Shown here in pieces: positions 16,983 to 23,833 of a DNA stretch of 45,274 nt. The stretch is from positions 1-45,274 of the forward strand of contig CAUAEH010000012.1 of assembly GCA_958427975.1 (NCBI GenBank), in the 5' to 3' direction. The translations under genes were made by a program, and so were the position numbers. Source of the stretch: an uncultured Collinsella sp. Lineage in GTDB: Bacteria > Actinomycetota > Coriobacteriia > Coriobacteriales > Coriobacteriaceae. Within the stretch, counting starts at the first letter, position 1, and each line of letters opens with the position of its first letter. Below the pieces are notes generated by a model that saw nothing but the letters and a program-made list of their open reading frames with translations, was not told the origin of the DNA and did no database searches.

Positions 16983-17626
16983 TACGAGAACCGGCGCATT
17001 AATCCGACAACCTTACCCAAAATAACGGGGTTCGTCGCATAGATGGGCTCCATGGTGTCGTTCTCGGGCTGCAGGCGCACGCGCCCCTGCTCCTTGTAGA
17101 ACGTCTTGACGGTCGCCGAGCCATCGATCATGGCCACGACGATTTCGCCGTTCATGGCGCTCTTTTGCTCGCGAACGATAATGTAGTCACCGTTGTAGAT
17201 GCCGACATTGATCATTGAGTTGCCGTGCACTTCAAGGATAAAGGAGCCCTGGTCTGTGGCGATTTCGGTTGGGATGGTAAAGGTGTCCTCGATATTTTGC
17301 TCGGCCAGAATGGGAATCCCAGCCGCGACGCGACCGACGAGCGGCAGTGAGACCGTTCCGCGGGGCGCTGTGGGTTCATCGGATTTGGAAATCGAGACGG
17401 AGGATCCGTCCTCATCAAAAAGCTCTAGGGCGCGAGGCTTGGTGGCATCGCGCTTGAGCAGCCCTCGAGCCTCCAGGGCAGAGAGATGAGCATGCACCGT
17501 GCTGGGGGAGGAGAGGCCTACGGCCGATGCCATCTCGCGCACACTGGGCGGATAGCCCTTCTCCTGCTGATATTCCTTGATGAAGTCGTAAATCTGCTGC
17601 TGACGCTTGGTAATTTTGCGAGCCAT
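16982..17626 (-). CDS. lexA: SOS repressor LexA
   Basis: Repressor of the SOS regulon, autocleaved when bound to RecA filaments. The N-terminal winged HTH includes GYPPSVREMASAVGLSSPSTVHAHL (residues 24-48, seen here in part). The cleavage bond is A102-G103 in RVAAGIPI; the catalytic pair is S137 (GNSM) and K174 (ATVK). Length is 214 residues from the ATG at 17626, which follows a GAGAGGA site. A longer reading frame upstream would run through the LexA boxes and is rejected. Three LexA boxes sit at 17650-17719, so it is autoregulated. Cotranscribed with the DUF1624 gene. Confidence 0.97.
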   Translation of the reverse strand: MARKITKRQQQIYDFIKEYQQEKGYPPSVREMASAVGLSSPSTVHAHLSALEARGLLKRDATKPRALELFDEDGSSVSISKSDEPTAPRGTVSLPLVGRVAAGIPILAEQNIEDTFTIPTEIATDQGSFILEVHGNSMINVGIYNGDYIIVREQKSAMNGEIVVAMIDGSATVKTFYKEQGRVRLQPENDTMEPIYATNPVILGKVVGLMRRFS

Positions 17627-17649
17627 CAGGGGATCCTCTCTGCCAATGT

Positions 17650-17719
17650 CAAACAAATGTTCGATTATTGCTTGACAGGAACAACTGTTCGAAGATAATA
17701 ATAACCGAACATTCGTTCT
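17650..17719. promoter_or_regulatory. Three LexA boxes, 28 bp apart, in the lexA/LysM divergent promoter
   Basis: CAAACAAATGTTCG (17650-17663), GGAACAACTGTTCG (17678-17691) and CGAACATTCGTTCT (17706-17719) each differ from CGAAC-N4-GTTCG at one position. They start exactly 28 bases apart. The middle box lies between TTGACA (17672-17677) and GATAAT (17694-17699), a probable promoter for the LysM gene on the + strand. The box nearest lexA is 24 bases upstream of its ATG. Confidence 0.88.
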
Positions 17720-17786
17720 CGCGCTAGACATTTTTGTCCGCGCGGCTTGATAAAACTGTTCTCAGCAAAACACGCGAGAGGAGAAC

Positions 17787-18239
17787 ATGATGAACGCAAC
17801 GGATATGGTCCAGGGAAACCTCGCCCTTAAGCTCGAGACGCCTGCGGCGCCGGCTTTCACGGTTGTTAAAGGCGGCCGATCTGGTTTCCAAACACTGCCT
17901 GGCAAGCCCGTCCGCAACCAGTGCGTCGCCACGACTTCGGCCCCCGTTGCCCTAAAGGCTTCGACGATTGTCGCCCTGGCCGTTGCGCTCACGCTCTTCT
18001 TTGTACTTGCCACCTCGATCTTCAGCGCTCGTCACGCCGCATATGCCGAGTCGGTATCCAACGTTACCTACGAGACCGTCCGTGTTCAGTCTGGCGATTC
18101 CTTGTGGTCGCTAGCCCAGGAGCATCCGATTGAGGGTCTTTCCACGCAGGAGACCTCTGATATGATCCGCAACGTCAATCACCTGGAGCATGGCTCGCTC
18201 GATGCCGGTGCGCATCTTAAAGTTCCCGCACGTTCCTAA
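17787..18239 (+). CDS. Membrane-anchored LysM protein, probable SOS division inhibitor (YneA/Rv2719c type)
   Basis: A 150-residue protein with a cytoplasmic N-terminus (1-57), one membrane helix (~59-80) and an extracellular LysM peptidoglycan-binding domain (~97-147: YETVRVQSGDSLWSLAQ to HLKVPA). Its position, divergent from lexA with shared LexA boxes, and nrdR downstream match M. tuberculosis lexA-Rv2719c-nrdR and resemble Bacillus lexA-yneA. Those proteins halt division during DNA damage. The call for SOS control is seen in the promoter; the division-inhibitor role is inferred by analogy. The ATG follows GAGAGGAG; a second ATG is the next codon. Low similarity outside LysM is usual for this group. 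Confidence 0.82.
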   Translation: MMNATDMVQGNLALKLETPAAPAFTVVKGGRSGFQTLPGKPVRNQCVATTSAPVALKASTIVALAVALTLFFVLATSIFSARHAAYAESVSNVTYETVRVQSGDSLWSLAQEHPIEGLSTQETSDMIRNVNHLEHGSLDAGAHLKVPARS

Positions 18240-18253
18240 GATTTAAGTACCGT

Positions 18254-18295
18254 CGCATGGTACCCTTGTAATCGTTTTAGAGGAGGTACCATGCG
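18254..18295 (+). promoter_or_regulatory. Hairpin enclosing the nrdR start codon
   Basis: CGCATGGTACC (18254-18264) and GGTACCATGCG (18285-18295) are perfectly complementary over 11 bp with a 20-base loop. The right arm contains the nrdR ATG (18291-18293) and the end of the AGAGGAGG ribosome site, so the folded mRNA would hide the start. The LysM gene stop is 15 bases upstream, so ribosomes ending there could partly open it. Confidence 0.65.
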
Positions 18296-18734
18296 CTGTC
18301 CCAAATGCGGCAAGGCACATACCCGCGTCGTTGATTCCCGCATGCAGGAATCAAATAACACCATCAAGCGCCGTCGCGAATGCTGCTCATGCAATTATCG
18401 CTTTACGACATTTGAGCGTTGTGAAGACCCTATCGAGGTCATTAAGTCAGACGGATCCAAGCAACGGTTCGATCGCAATAAGCTGCTGGTCGGTTTGATG
18501 CGCGCCACGATCAAACGAGATATCGACACTAAAAAGCTCAACGAGATCATTGACGATATTGAGGTTGAGCTTCGCTCCCGTACGCTCACGGCTGTTACGT
18601 CCCATGAGCTGGGCGATATGGTTCTTAAGCGGTTGGCCAAGATCGATAAAGTGGCCTACATCCGCTTTGCCTCGGTCTATCGCGATTTCAAAGACGTCGA
18701 TGAGTTTCTGCAAGAGCTCGACAAGCTAAGGTGA
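18291..18734 (+). CDS. nrdR: Transcriptional repressor NrdR
   Basis: Represses ribonucleotide reductase genes when dATP is plentiful. The N-terminal zinc ribbon has C3, C6, C31 and C34; residues ~49-139 form the ATP cone, seen in SDGSKQRFDRNKLLVGL and the following helices. Length 147 is standard. It follows the LysM gene and precedes dut by 4 bases, linking dNTP supply to the SOS region. Its ATG is locked into an 11-bp hairpin. No classic NrdR box was seen in the window, in keeping with nrd targets being elsewhere. Confidence 0.96.
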   Translation: MRCPKCGKAHTRVVDSRMQESNNTIKRRRECCSCNYRFTTFERCEDPIEVIKSDGSKQRFDRNKLLVGLMRATIKRDIDTKKLNEIIDDIEVELRSRTLTAVTSHELGDMVLKRLAKIDKVAYIRFASVYRDFKDVDEFLQELDKLR

Positions 18735-18738
18735 TTTC

Positions 18739-19182
18739 ATGTCCAACATTACCGTTAACATTAAACGTCTCGACCCTACCGTCGAGCTTCCCAAATACGC
18801 TCATCCTACGGATGCCGGCCTGGACCTGCGTTCCAACGAGGATTGCATTCTGAAGCCCTTTGAGCGTCGTCTGGTCTCCACGGGCCTAGCCATCGCCCTG
18901 CCCGACGGCTACGCCGGCTTCGTCCAGCCCCGCAGCGGCCTGGCCATTAAGCAAGGCCTGTCCATAGTCAACACTCCTGGCCTCATCGACGCCCACTATC
19001 GAGGAGAGCTCAAAGTCATCCTCATCAACCTCGACCCCAAGAACAACATCCAAATCAACAAAGGCGACCGCATCGCCCAACTCGTCATCCAAGAAGTCCC
19101 CACGGTCAACCTCGTAGAAGTAGAAGAACTAGACGAAACCGACCGAGGAGCCGGCGGTTTCGGTTCTAGCGGTGTCGCTTAG
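18739..19182 (+). CDS. dut: Deoxyuridine 5'-triphosphate nucleotidohydrolase
   Basis: Trimeric dUTPase that hydrolyses dUTP to dUMP, keeping uracil out of DNA and feeding dTMP synthesis. Motifs: DAGLDLRS (1), PRSGLAIKQGLS (2), GLIDAHYRGELKV (3), GDRIAQLV (4) and RGAGGFGSSG (5). Length 147 is typical. The gene starts 4 bases after nrdR. The second half of the gene (~18950-19160) prefers CAA, GAA, AAA and CGA, while most neighbours use CAG, GAG and AAG, which suggests a different history for that stretch. Confidence 0.96.
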   Translation: MSNITVNIKRLDPTVELPKYAHPTDAGLDLRSNEDCILKPFERRLVSTGLAIALPDGYAGFVQPRSGLAIKQGLSIVNTPGLIDAHYRGELKVILINLDPKNNIQINKGDRIAQLVIQEVPTVNLVEVEELDETDRGAGGFGSSGVA

Positions 19183-19218
19183 TCGTTTACGTACTGTCCG
19201 CTGACCGGCCCGACCCGC

Positions 19219-19251
19219 CTATATATCATTCCATGCTCAAACATTCTCGCG
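19219..19251 (+). repeat. Half copy of the hairpin repeat family
   Basis: Identical over about 28 bases to the left half-core of the element at 19269-19371 (from ATATCATTCC through AAACATTCTCGCG). The complementary right half is not present beside it, so it cannot fold alone as the others do. Its left end (CTATATATC) matches the variant in the 19533-19636 element. Confidence 0.8.
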
Positions 19252-19268
19252 GGGGCGCTCGTATCCCT

Positions 19269-19371
19269 CCCGCCCGTCTCTCACACATATCATTCCATGC
19301 TCAAACATTCTCGCGTCGCTTCGCTCGCTGCGAAACTTCGCGTGGAACGATATGTGTGAGAGACGGGCGGG
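19269..19371 (+). repeat. Long hairpin repeat, copy A
   Basis: Arms 19269-19300 and 19340-19371 pair over 32 positions with one A-C mismatch and one T-G pair. The 39-base loop (19301-19339) contains the family core (TCAAACATTCTCGC at the left, GCGAAACTTC at the right). Lies 87 bases after the dut stop, between convergent genes. The outer arms (from CGCCCGTCTC) are unrelated to those of copy B. Confidence 0.88.
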
Positions 19372-19406
19372 CGGTTACTCGCTTGAAAAATTAAAGCCTT
19401 TCTTTC

Positions 19407-19457
19407 TAGTAAGCCGATGCGATAAAGGAAAACCTCCTTTCTCGCATCGGCTTACTA
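19407..19457. terminator. Bidirectional terminator between dut and the glycosyltransferase gene
   Basis: A perfect 16-bp inverted repeat (19407-19422 with 19442-19457, TAGTAAGCCGATGCGA and its complement) encloses a second stem AAAGGA/TCCTTT. It is followed on the + strand by a T-rich stretch (ATATTTATATTTTT) and on the - strand by one ending TTAATTTTT. Serves convergent dut (+) and glycosyltransferase (-). Confidence 0.85.
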
Positions 19458-19532
19458 TATTTATATTTTTGGTTTTGCCTTTGCAGATTCTGATGGTGAG
19501 GAATCTGGTATAGCTGCAAGTACGTTAACGCA

Positions 19533-19636
19533 GCTTGCCTGTGGGAGGCCCCTATATATCGTCCCGCGCGCAGTTTCGCAGCGAAGCGAGAATGTTTGAG
19601 CACGGGATGATATATAGGGGCCTCCCACAGGCAAGC
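19533..19636 (-). repeat. Long hairpin repeat, copy B (inverted relative to copy A)
   Basis: Arms 19533-19569 and 19600-19636 pair over 37 positions with one G-T pair and one C-A mismatch. Read on the - strand the 30-base loop has the same core as copy A, 9 bases shorter in the middle. The outer arm starts GCTTGCCTGTGGGAGGCC, unrelated to copy A. It ends 13 bases before the glycosyltransferase stop codon. Confidence 0.88.
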
Positions 19637-19649
19637 GAACATTAAGACG

Positions 19650-20951
19650 CTAGCGGATATGCGCGGGTTTTCCGCCCCAGTAGAAGCGGCAGAATGCGCG
19701 TTTTCTTTTCTGGGGCTTGCCTACGAGTTCCATGGTGGCGATGGCGATGTCTTTGGCTGCATGGGGGCGGCGTAGTACTTCGCCGTTGATGAGTAGGGCT
19801 TTGAGCGACTCCGGATGGTCGTGCAGGTGGCGCAACGTCACGATGAGCTCTCGTGCCGTGGTGACGTGCATGCTGGCGCCCATGCCGGTGAGCATAGTGG
19901 TGTTGGCCTTTTCCTGGCCATAGGACTTGCCCAGCAGGATCATCGGCAGATGTGCGCAGAGGCACTCGGTGACCGTGAGTCCGCCCGATTTGAGGATTGC
20001 CAGGTCGCAGCCGTGCATGAGGGCTGCCATGTCGTCGACATAGTCCAACACCGTGACGTTCTCGAGCTTCATGGCATCGAAGAGCGTCTTCAGCCGGGTG
20101 GCATACTCCACGTCTTTGCCGGGCAAAAAGACAAAGTGCATGTCTTCGAAGCTGCGCAGGAAGGGGAGTGTGTGGTCCATCGCCGCGCGAAAGCGGACGT
20201 AAGGCTGAGGCAAGCTTGCACCGGCCATTACCAGCACGACGGTCTTGTCGGTGGGGAGGTTGAACTTGGCTAGCTCTTCCTCGCGATCGTAATCCGTGTC
20301 GAATCCGGCGCGAATAGGAATGCCGGTGATGCGAATCTTTGTCTCGGGCACCTTGCGCGGACGCAGCGTTTCGGCCATAAATTCGTTGGCAACACAGAAT
20401 AGATCGGTGTCCTTGTGGGGCCACCAGCCCTCGACTTCGTAGTCGGTCGGTACGCAGATGACCGGATAGTCGATACCCGTAATTACGCGGGCGCCCACGG
20501 CAACGTTGGCTGCCGTGATATGCGTTGCGACCACGGCTATGGGCCTGCGGTTACGAATATATTCGTTGAAGGCAGGAAACATAATTCGCGACCATGCCGT
20601 ACCGCCACCCCAGAGAAGATGTCCCGTAAGCGTATATCGCCAGGTCAGGTCGTAAATGGGGCGCGTGGCTCCCGTAAAAGAAGCCGCGGTCTTATTGCCG
20701 TCGAATTTAATACGTCCAAAATCAAGGATATCGAGCACTTCAATCTCAACGTCCTCGGGGATGCCATTGGTGCCGCGGATGAGGTCGAATGCTTGCGCAA
20801 TCGCATTTGCGGCGGCCTTGTGACCCGAGCCGACCGAGGCGTGCACGATGGTCACGAGAGGTTTTTGCTGTGCCAAGAGCGTGGTTTGCTCCGATTGGGG
20901 AGTGCTGTGCGTGAGCAGGGGAGCGTCGTCGCTCGTCTGCGTCTGATCCAT
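19650..20951 (-). CDS. MGDG synthase/UgtP-type diacylglycerol glycosyltransferase
   Basis: A 433-residue GT28-like glycosyltransferase. The N-terminal acceptor domain has the MonogalDAG-synthase signature HASVGSGHKAAANAI near residue 38; the C-terminal half has the UDP-sugar-binding segment ILKSGGLTVTECLC. Such enzymes make mono- or diglucosyl diacylglycerol for membranes or lipoteichoic-type anchors. Sugar and processivity cannot be told from sequence. The first ~30 residues are a Ser/Thr/Gln-rich leader. It is divergent from trxB, with a 118-base gap holding a TATAAT for the - strand (20990-20995). Its 3' side abuts hairpin copy B. Confidence 0.85.
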   Translation of the reverse strand: MDQTQTSDDAPLLTHSTPQSEQTTLLAQQKPLVTIVHASVGSGHKAAANAIAQAFDLIRGTNGIPEDVEIEVLDILDFGRIKFDGNKTAASFTGATRPIYDLTWRYTLTGHLLWGGGTAWSRIMFPAFNEYIRNRRPIAVVATHITAANVAVGARVITGIDYPVICVPTDYEVEGWWPHKDTDLFCVANEFMAETLRPRKVPETKIRITGIPIRAGFDTDYDREEELAKFNLPTDKTVVLVMAGASLPQPYVRFRAAMDHTLPFLRSFEDMHFVFLPGKDVEYATRLKTLFDAMKLENVTVLDYVDDMAALMHGCDLAILKSGGLTVTECLCAHLPMILLGKSYGQEKANTTMLTGMGASMHVTTARELIVTLRHLHDHPESLKALLINGEVLRRPHAAKDIAIATMELVGKPQKRKRAFCRFYWGGKPAHIR

Positions 20952-21069
20952 CGATAACTCCCCTTCGACGTTGTATCACGGATTTATCATTATAGTGCAT
21001 GAGTGTCACGTTCACGTAAATTTGGGTATGAGCGCAAAGAACGACAACGTTTCGACGAGAGGACTCTTC

Positions 21070-22008
21070 ATGACTACCGATCAGACAATCGATGTTGCGA
21101 TTATCGGTGGCGGCCCTGCGGGCTATGCTGCCGCCATTTATGCGGCGCGCGCCAACCTGACGACGACTGTCCTTGAGCAGGGCATGTCTGGCGGACAGAT
21201 TGCCACGTCCAACGAGATTGAGAATTATCCCGGCATTCCGCTACTGAGCGGTGCCGAACTTGGTGAGCGGTTCCAACAGCATGCAGAAGGCCTGGGGGCT
21301 CAGGTTGAATGGAGTATGGTGACGGGCGTCGATTACGATGCCGATGCGGCTCTATTTATCATCCATCATGATATGGGCGATACAGCGGCCAAGAGCGTCG
21401 TTGCGTGCATGGGCGCCACGCCGCGTCCTGCGGGTTTTGTCGGCGAGGACACGTATCGCGGTCGTGGCGTTTCGTACTGCGCGACGTGTGACGGCATGTT
21501 CTTCCGTGGCAAACAGGTCTTTGTTATCGGAGGCGGCAATTCAGCATGCGAGGAGGCGCTGTTCCTGTCCGACATTGCCAGCAGCGTGACTATCGTGCTG
21601 CGTCGCGATCAGTTTCGTGCACCCGAGGGCGTTGTGAATAAGGTGCTTGCTAAAGACAATATTTCAGTTAGGTACCAAACTAGTATTGTTGAGCTTTCTG
21701 GTGAAGCGATGCCCACCACAATCACGTTCAAGGACAATGCGACTGGTGAAATGCACACTGAGTCCTTTGAACCTGGCTCGTTTGGCATTTTTGTCTTTAC
21801 GGGGACGCAGCCACATACCGAGCTCGTTGAGCACCTAGTCGATCTGGCTCCCGACGGCGGCATTGTCACCGATGATTCCATGGCCACCCGCACACCCGGA
21901 TTATTCGCAGCCGGCGATATTCGTTTCAAGCGTTTACGCCAGGTTGTGACCGCCGTATCGGACGGTGCTATAGCGGCAACCAGCGCATACGCTTTCCTAC
22001 GCGGATAA
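21070..22008 (+). CDS. trxB: Thioredoxin reductase
   Basis: FAD enzyme that reduces thioredoxin with NADPH. FAD motif GGGPAGYAA starts at residue 13; redox-active CATC gives C137 and C140; the NADPH motif GGGNSA is at 154-159; the C-terminal FAD segment reads TPGLFAAGDI. Length 312 is normal. I chose ATG 21070, 6 bases after GAGAGGA; an in-frame upstream start at 20971 would overlap the divergent promoter region and add 33 non-conserved residues. Followed by a strong hairpin terminator. Confidence 0.96.
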   Translation: MTTDQTIDVAIIGGGPAGYAAAIYAARANLTTTVLEQGMSGGQIATSNEIENYPGIPLLSGAELGERFQQHAEGLGAQVEWSMVTGVDYDADAALFIIHHDMGDTAAKSVVACMGATPRPAGFVGEDTYRGRGVSYCATCDGMFFRGKQVFVIGGGNSACEEALFLSDIASSVTIVLRRDQFRAPEGVVNKVLAKDNISVRYQTSIVELSGEAMPTTITFKDNATGEMHTESFEPGSFGIFVFTGTQPHTELVEHLVDLAPDGGIVTDDSMATRTPGLFAAGDIRFKRLRQVVTAVSDGAIAATSAYAFLRG

Positions 22009-22048
22009 GTACGATAATATATCTTATGTAAGGTTGTTATCTTTAAAC

Positions 22049-22090
22049 AAAGTGGTTGGACGGTGCTTCAACGTGCTGTCCAACCACTTT
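22049..22090 (+). terminator. Strong hairpin after trxB
   Basis: AAAGTGGTTGGAC (22049-22061) pairs perfectly with GTCCAACCACTTT (22078-22090) around a 16-base loop. The T-tract is the stem end TTT followed by TAC, so the signal is strong in structure but weak in U-tail. Confidence 0.75.
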
Positions 22091-22114
22091 TACTTAGCGG
22101 CTATGTGGTATGCA

Positions 22115-22138
22115 AAACTAGATAACCTAGAATACAAT
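22115..22138 (+). promoter_or_regulatory. Candidate promoter and operator of the DUF1836 gene
   Basis: A TACAAT -10 box (22133-22138) lies 24 bases before the ATG. AAACTAGAT (22115-22123) precedes it and is identical to the right arm of the palindrome upstream of degV. A second CTAG follows at 22127-22130. No good -35 was found. Such placement would suit a repressor. Confidence 0.45.
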
Positions 22139-22162
22139 ATAGAAAACGATCGGAGGCCTCTT

Positions 22163-22774
22163 ATGAACCACGTCAAACATGTTATCCCGATGTCCGATAC
22201 ATCGGTCAGCATTAAGCCGGAGGATATTCAGCCGACGGTGCTGCCGGATGCATTTATTCAGTCCGATATGGTGGGTAAACTCAACGCGTTGAGTCTGCCA
22301 CGCTATGACCAGCTGCCCAACGTAACGCTCTATCGCGATCAGGTTATTGAATATGTTGCGCTGTGGATGGAGCCGCTTTCGATTTGCGTAGAACAGCCCG
22401 TTATCACGCCTTCGATGATCAATAACTACGTGAAGGTCGGCCTCGTTCCTGCTCCGGTTAAAAAGCAGTATGGCCGTGAGCAGATTGCGCGTCTCATCGC
22501 CATTTGTATCTTTAAGCAGGTGCTGCCCATCGCTGCGGTTCAGGCACTTTTTAATATTCAGCGCTTGAGCTACGACGCTCCGACGGCTTTCGATTATGTA
22601 GTCGATCAACTTGAGGCATCGATTCGTGCGGCGTTTTCCGTCGAGCAGACCCCCGTGCCCGATACCGCACATCAGGTTACGCGCGAGTCGCTGCTCGTAC
22701 GCAGTGCGGTTTCGTCTTTTGTATCGAAGGCGTACCTGATGAGCTACCTTAAGTTTAATGGGTTTAATAGCTAA
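22163..22774 (+). CDS. DUF1836 protein, MerR-like HTH regulator
   Basis: A 203-residue DUF1836-family protein. The central segment ITPSMINNYVKVGLVPAP to KKQYGREQIARLIAI resembles a MerR-type winged helix, so a DNA-binding role is likely (family knowledge is thin). The N-terminal ~70 residues and C-terminal ~60 are not recognised. ATG at 22163 is chosen because CGGAGG lies 7 bases upstream; an open frame extends back to 22034 through the trxB terminator and is rejected. Convergent with degV across a shared terminator. Possible common operator with degV suggests it may control degV; this is inference. Confidence 0.8.
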   Translation: MNHVKHVIPMSDTSVSIKPEDIQPTVLPDAFIQSDMVGKLNALSLPRYDQLPNVTLYRDQVIEYVALWMEPLSICVEQPVITPSMINNYVKVGLVPAPVKKQYGREQIARLIAICIFKQVLPIAAVQALFNIQRLSYDAPTAFDYVVDQLEASIRAAFSVEQTPVPDTAHQVTRESLLVRSAVSSFVSKAYLMSYLKFNGFNS

Positions 22775-22788
22775 TCGAGGCATAAGAT

Positions 22789-22825
22789 GGGCGGGATAAA
22801 GAGCCACTGGCCCCTTATCCCGCCC
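22789..22825. terminator. Bidirectional terminator between DUF1836 and degV
   Basis: GGGCGGGATAA (22789-22799) pairs with TTATCCCGCCC (22815-22825) over 11 bp. It stands between the convergent stops. A separate perfect 12-base palindrome GTCCAGCTGGAC lies at 22834-22845. Confidence 0.75.
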
Positions 22826-22846
22826 GTGCGTTTGTCCAGCTGGACA

Positions 22847-23713
22847 TTATCGGCCCGAAGCCACGCCCATGCCGTAGCCGATGATGAGACCGTGCATCTC
22901 GGCGTAATAGGAATCTAGGCCGTTGCAGGGCATGACAATCGTCTTGGAGCCGGGCCAATGCTCGACAATGCGGTCGGCAAGCGCCTGGGCTCCAGCTTCA
23001 TTCTCAACGTGATCGATGATGACCTCGCCGCCCATGAAACCCTCGGCCTCCATGGTGTCGACAATCTTGGTGAGCATCTTCTTTACGCCACGCGTGTGCC
23101 CAACGAGTTCAATTTTGCCCGCTTCGCTCGCCGTGCCCAAAATGCGGATATTGAGCTTGTTGGCAATAACGCCGGCTGCCTTAGGAATGCGTCCAGCCTT
23201 TGCAAGGTTCTCGTAATTACACAGGCTAAAGAGAATCTTGCTGTTCTGCTCCAAGCTATCGAAGTAGGTGCAGGCGTCCTCAAAGGAGACGTCCGGGTTA
23301 CTTGCAAGATAGCGATCAAACAGTAAGAAGATCAGGTCCATCTTGCCGCCTGCGGCTCGCGAGTTAACCAAATGAATCTGACGGTTGGGCTCTTCGGCAA
23401 GCACCATGTCACGTGCGGTGGCCGCGGCATTGTAGCTCCCCGAGACGCCCTCGGAGATAGGCATGCAGATCGTCTTGTCGGCAAGCTTAAAGAGCTCAGC
23501 CCACTCCCCTACGCTTGGGCAGGCGCTCGATGATGCGCTGGCTTCCGATTGAATGGCAACATTAAGCTCGTGAACATCGAGCGAGAGGTCATCGACAAAT
23601 TCACGCTCCCCTACTCGGATTTTAAGAGGCGCGAATGCAAAGGTGGTATGAGGTGCGGTTGGTTGCCAATCGCGAAGATTGCAGCTCGAATCTGAGATAA
23701 GTGCCCAGCTCAT
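22847..23713 (-). CDS. DegV family fatty-acid-binding protein
   Basis: A 288-residue DegV/DAK-fold protein, which in Firmicutes binds a fatty acid and hands it to the fatty acid kinase FakA. The start ISDSSCNLRDW carries the usual SDSS signature; SGSYNAA and the PNRQIHLVNSRAAGGKMDL segment follow the ligand-pocket pattern. No fakA is in the window, so a kinase partner would be elsewhere. A TATAAT -10 box (23748-23743) sits about 30 bases upstream of the ATG, with a 21-base palindrome further upstream. The ATG follows AAAGGACC. Fatty acid binding is from the family. Confidence 0.88.
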   Translation of the reverse strand: MSWALISDSSCNLRDWQPTAPHTTFAFAPLKIRVGEREFVDDLSLDVHELNVAIQSEASASSSACPSVGEWAELFKLADKTICMPISEGVSGSYNAAATARDMVLAEEPNRQIHLVNSRAAGGKMDLIFLLFDRYLASNPDVSFEDACTYFDSLEQNSKILFSLCNYENLAKAGRIPKAAGVIANKLNIRILGTASEAGKIELVGHTRGVKKMLTKIVDTMEAEGFMGGEVIIDHVENEAGAQALADRIVEHWPGSKTIVMPCNGLDSYYAEMHGLIIGYGMGVASGR

Positions 23714-23742
23714 TGAGGGTCCTTTCTAGTTGTTCCTCAACA

Positions 23743-23796
23743 ATTATAGCTATCTTTTGGACAGACGTTGTGCATATCTAGTATTCGAAACTAGAT
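23743..23796 (-). promoter_or_regulatory. degV promoter with palindromic operator
   Basis: TATAAT reads on the - strand at 23748-23743; no clear -35 is present. A 21-base palindrome (23776-23796) has arms ATCTAGT and ACTAGAT around ATTCGAA. It is centred about 50 bases upstream of the expected transcript start, a position that suits an activator. ACTAGAT also occurs before the DUF1836 gene. Confidence 0.55.
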
Positions 23797-23833
23797 TGTT
23801 GCTTAAACGCAAAACGGGCGATTGAGATAAAAG

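Noticed and set aside
17627..17731. Longer lexA start upstream of 17626
   Set aside because: The extension translates the LexA boxes and has no family match; the ribosome site fits the 17626 ATG.
18239..18290. NrdR-binding box upstream of nrdR
   Set aside because: The 9-11 base repeats match the start-codon hairpin, not the ACACWATATMTTGTGT consensus of NrdR boxes.
19183..19649. CRISPR array or prophage attachment site in the repeat-rich gap
   Set aside because: Repeats are inverted, not regularly spaced direct repeats; no cas genes, integrase or phage genes.
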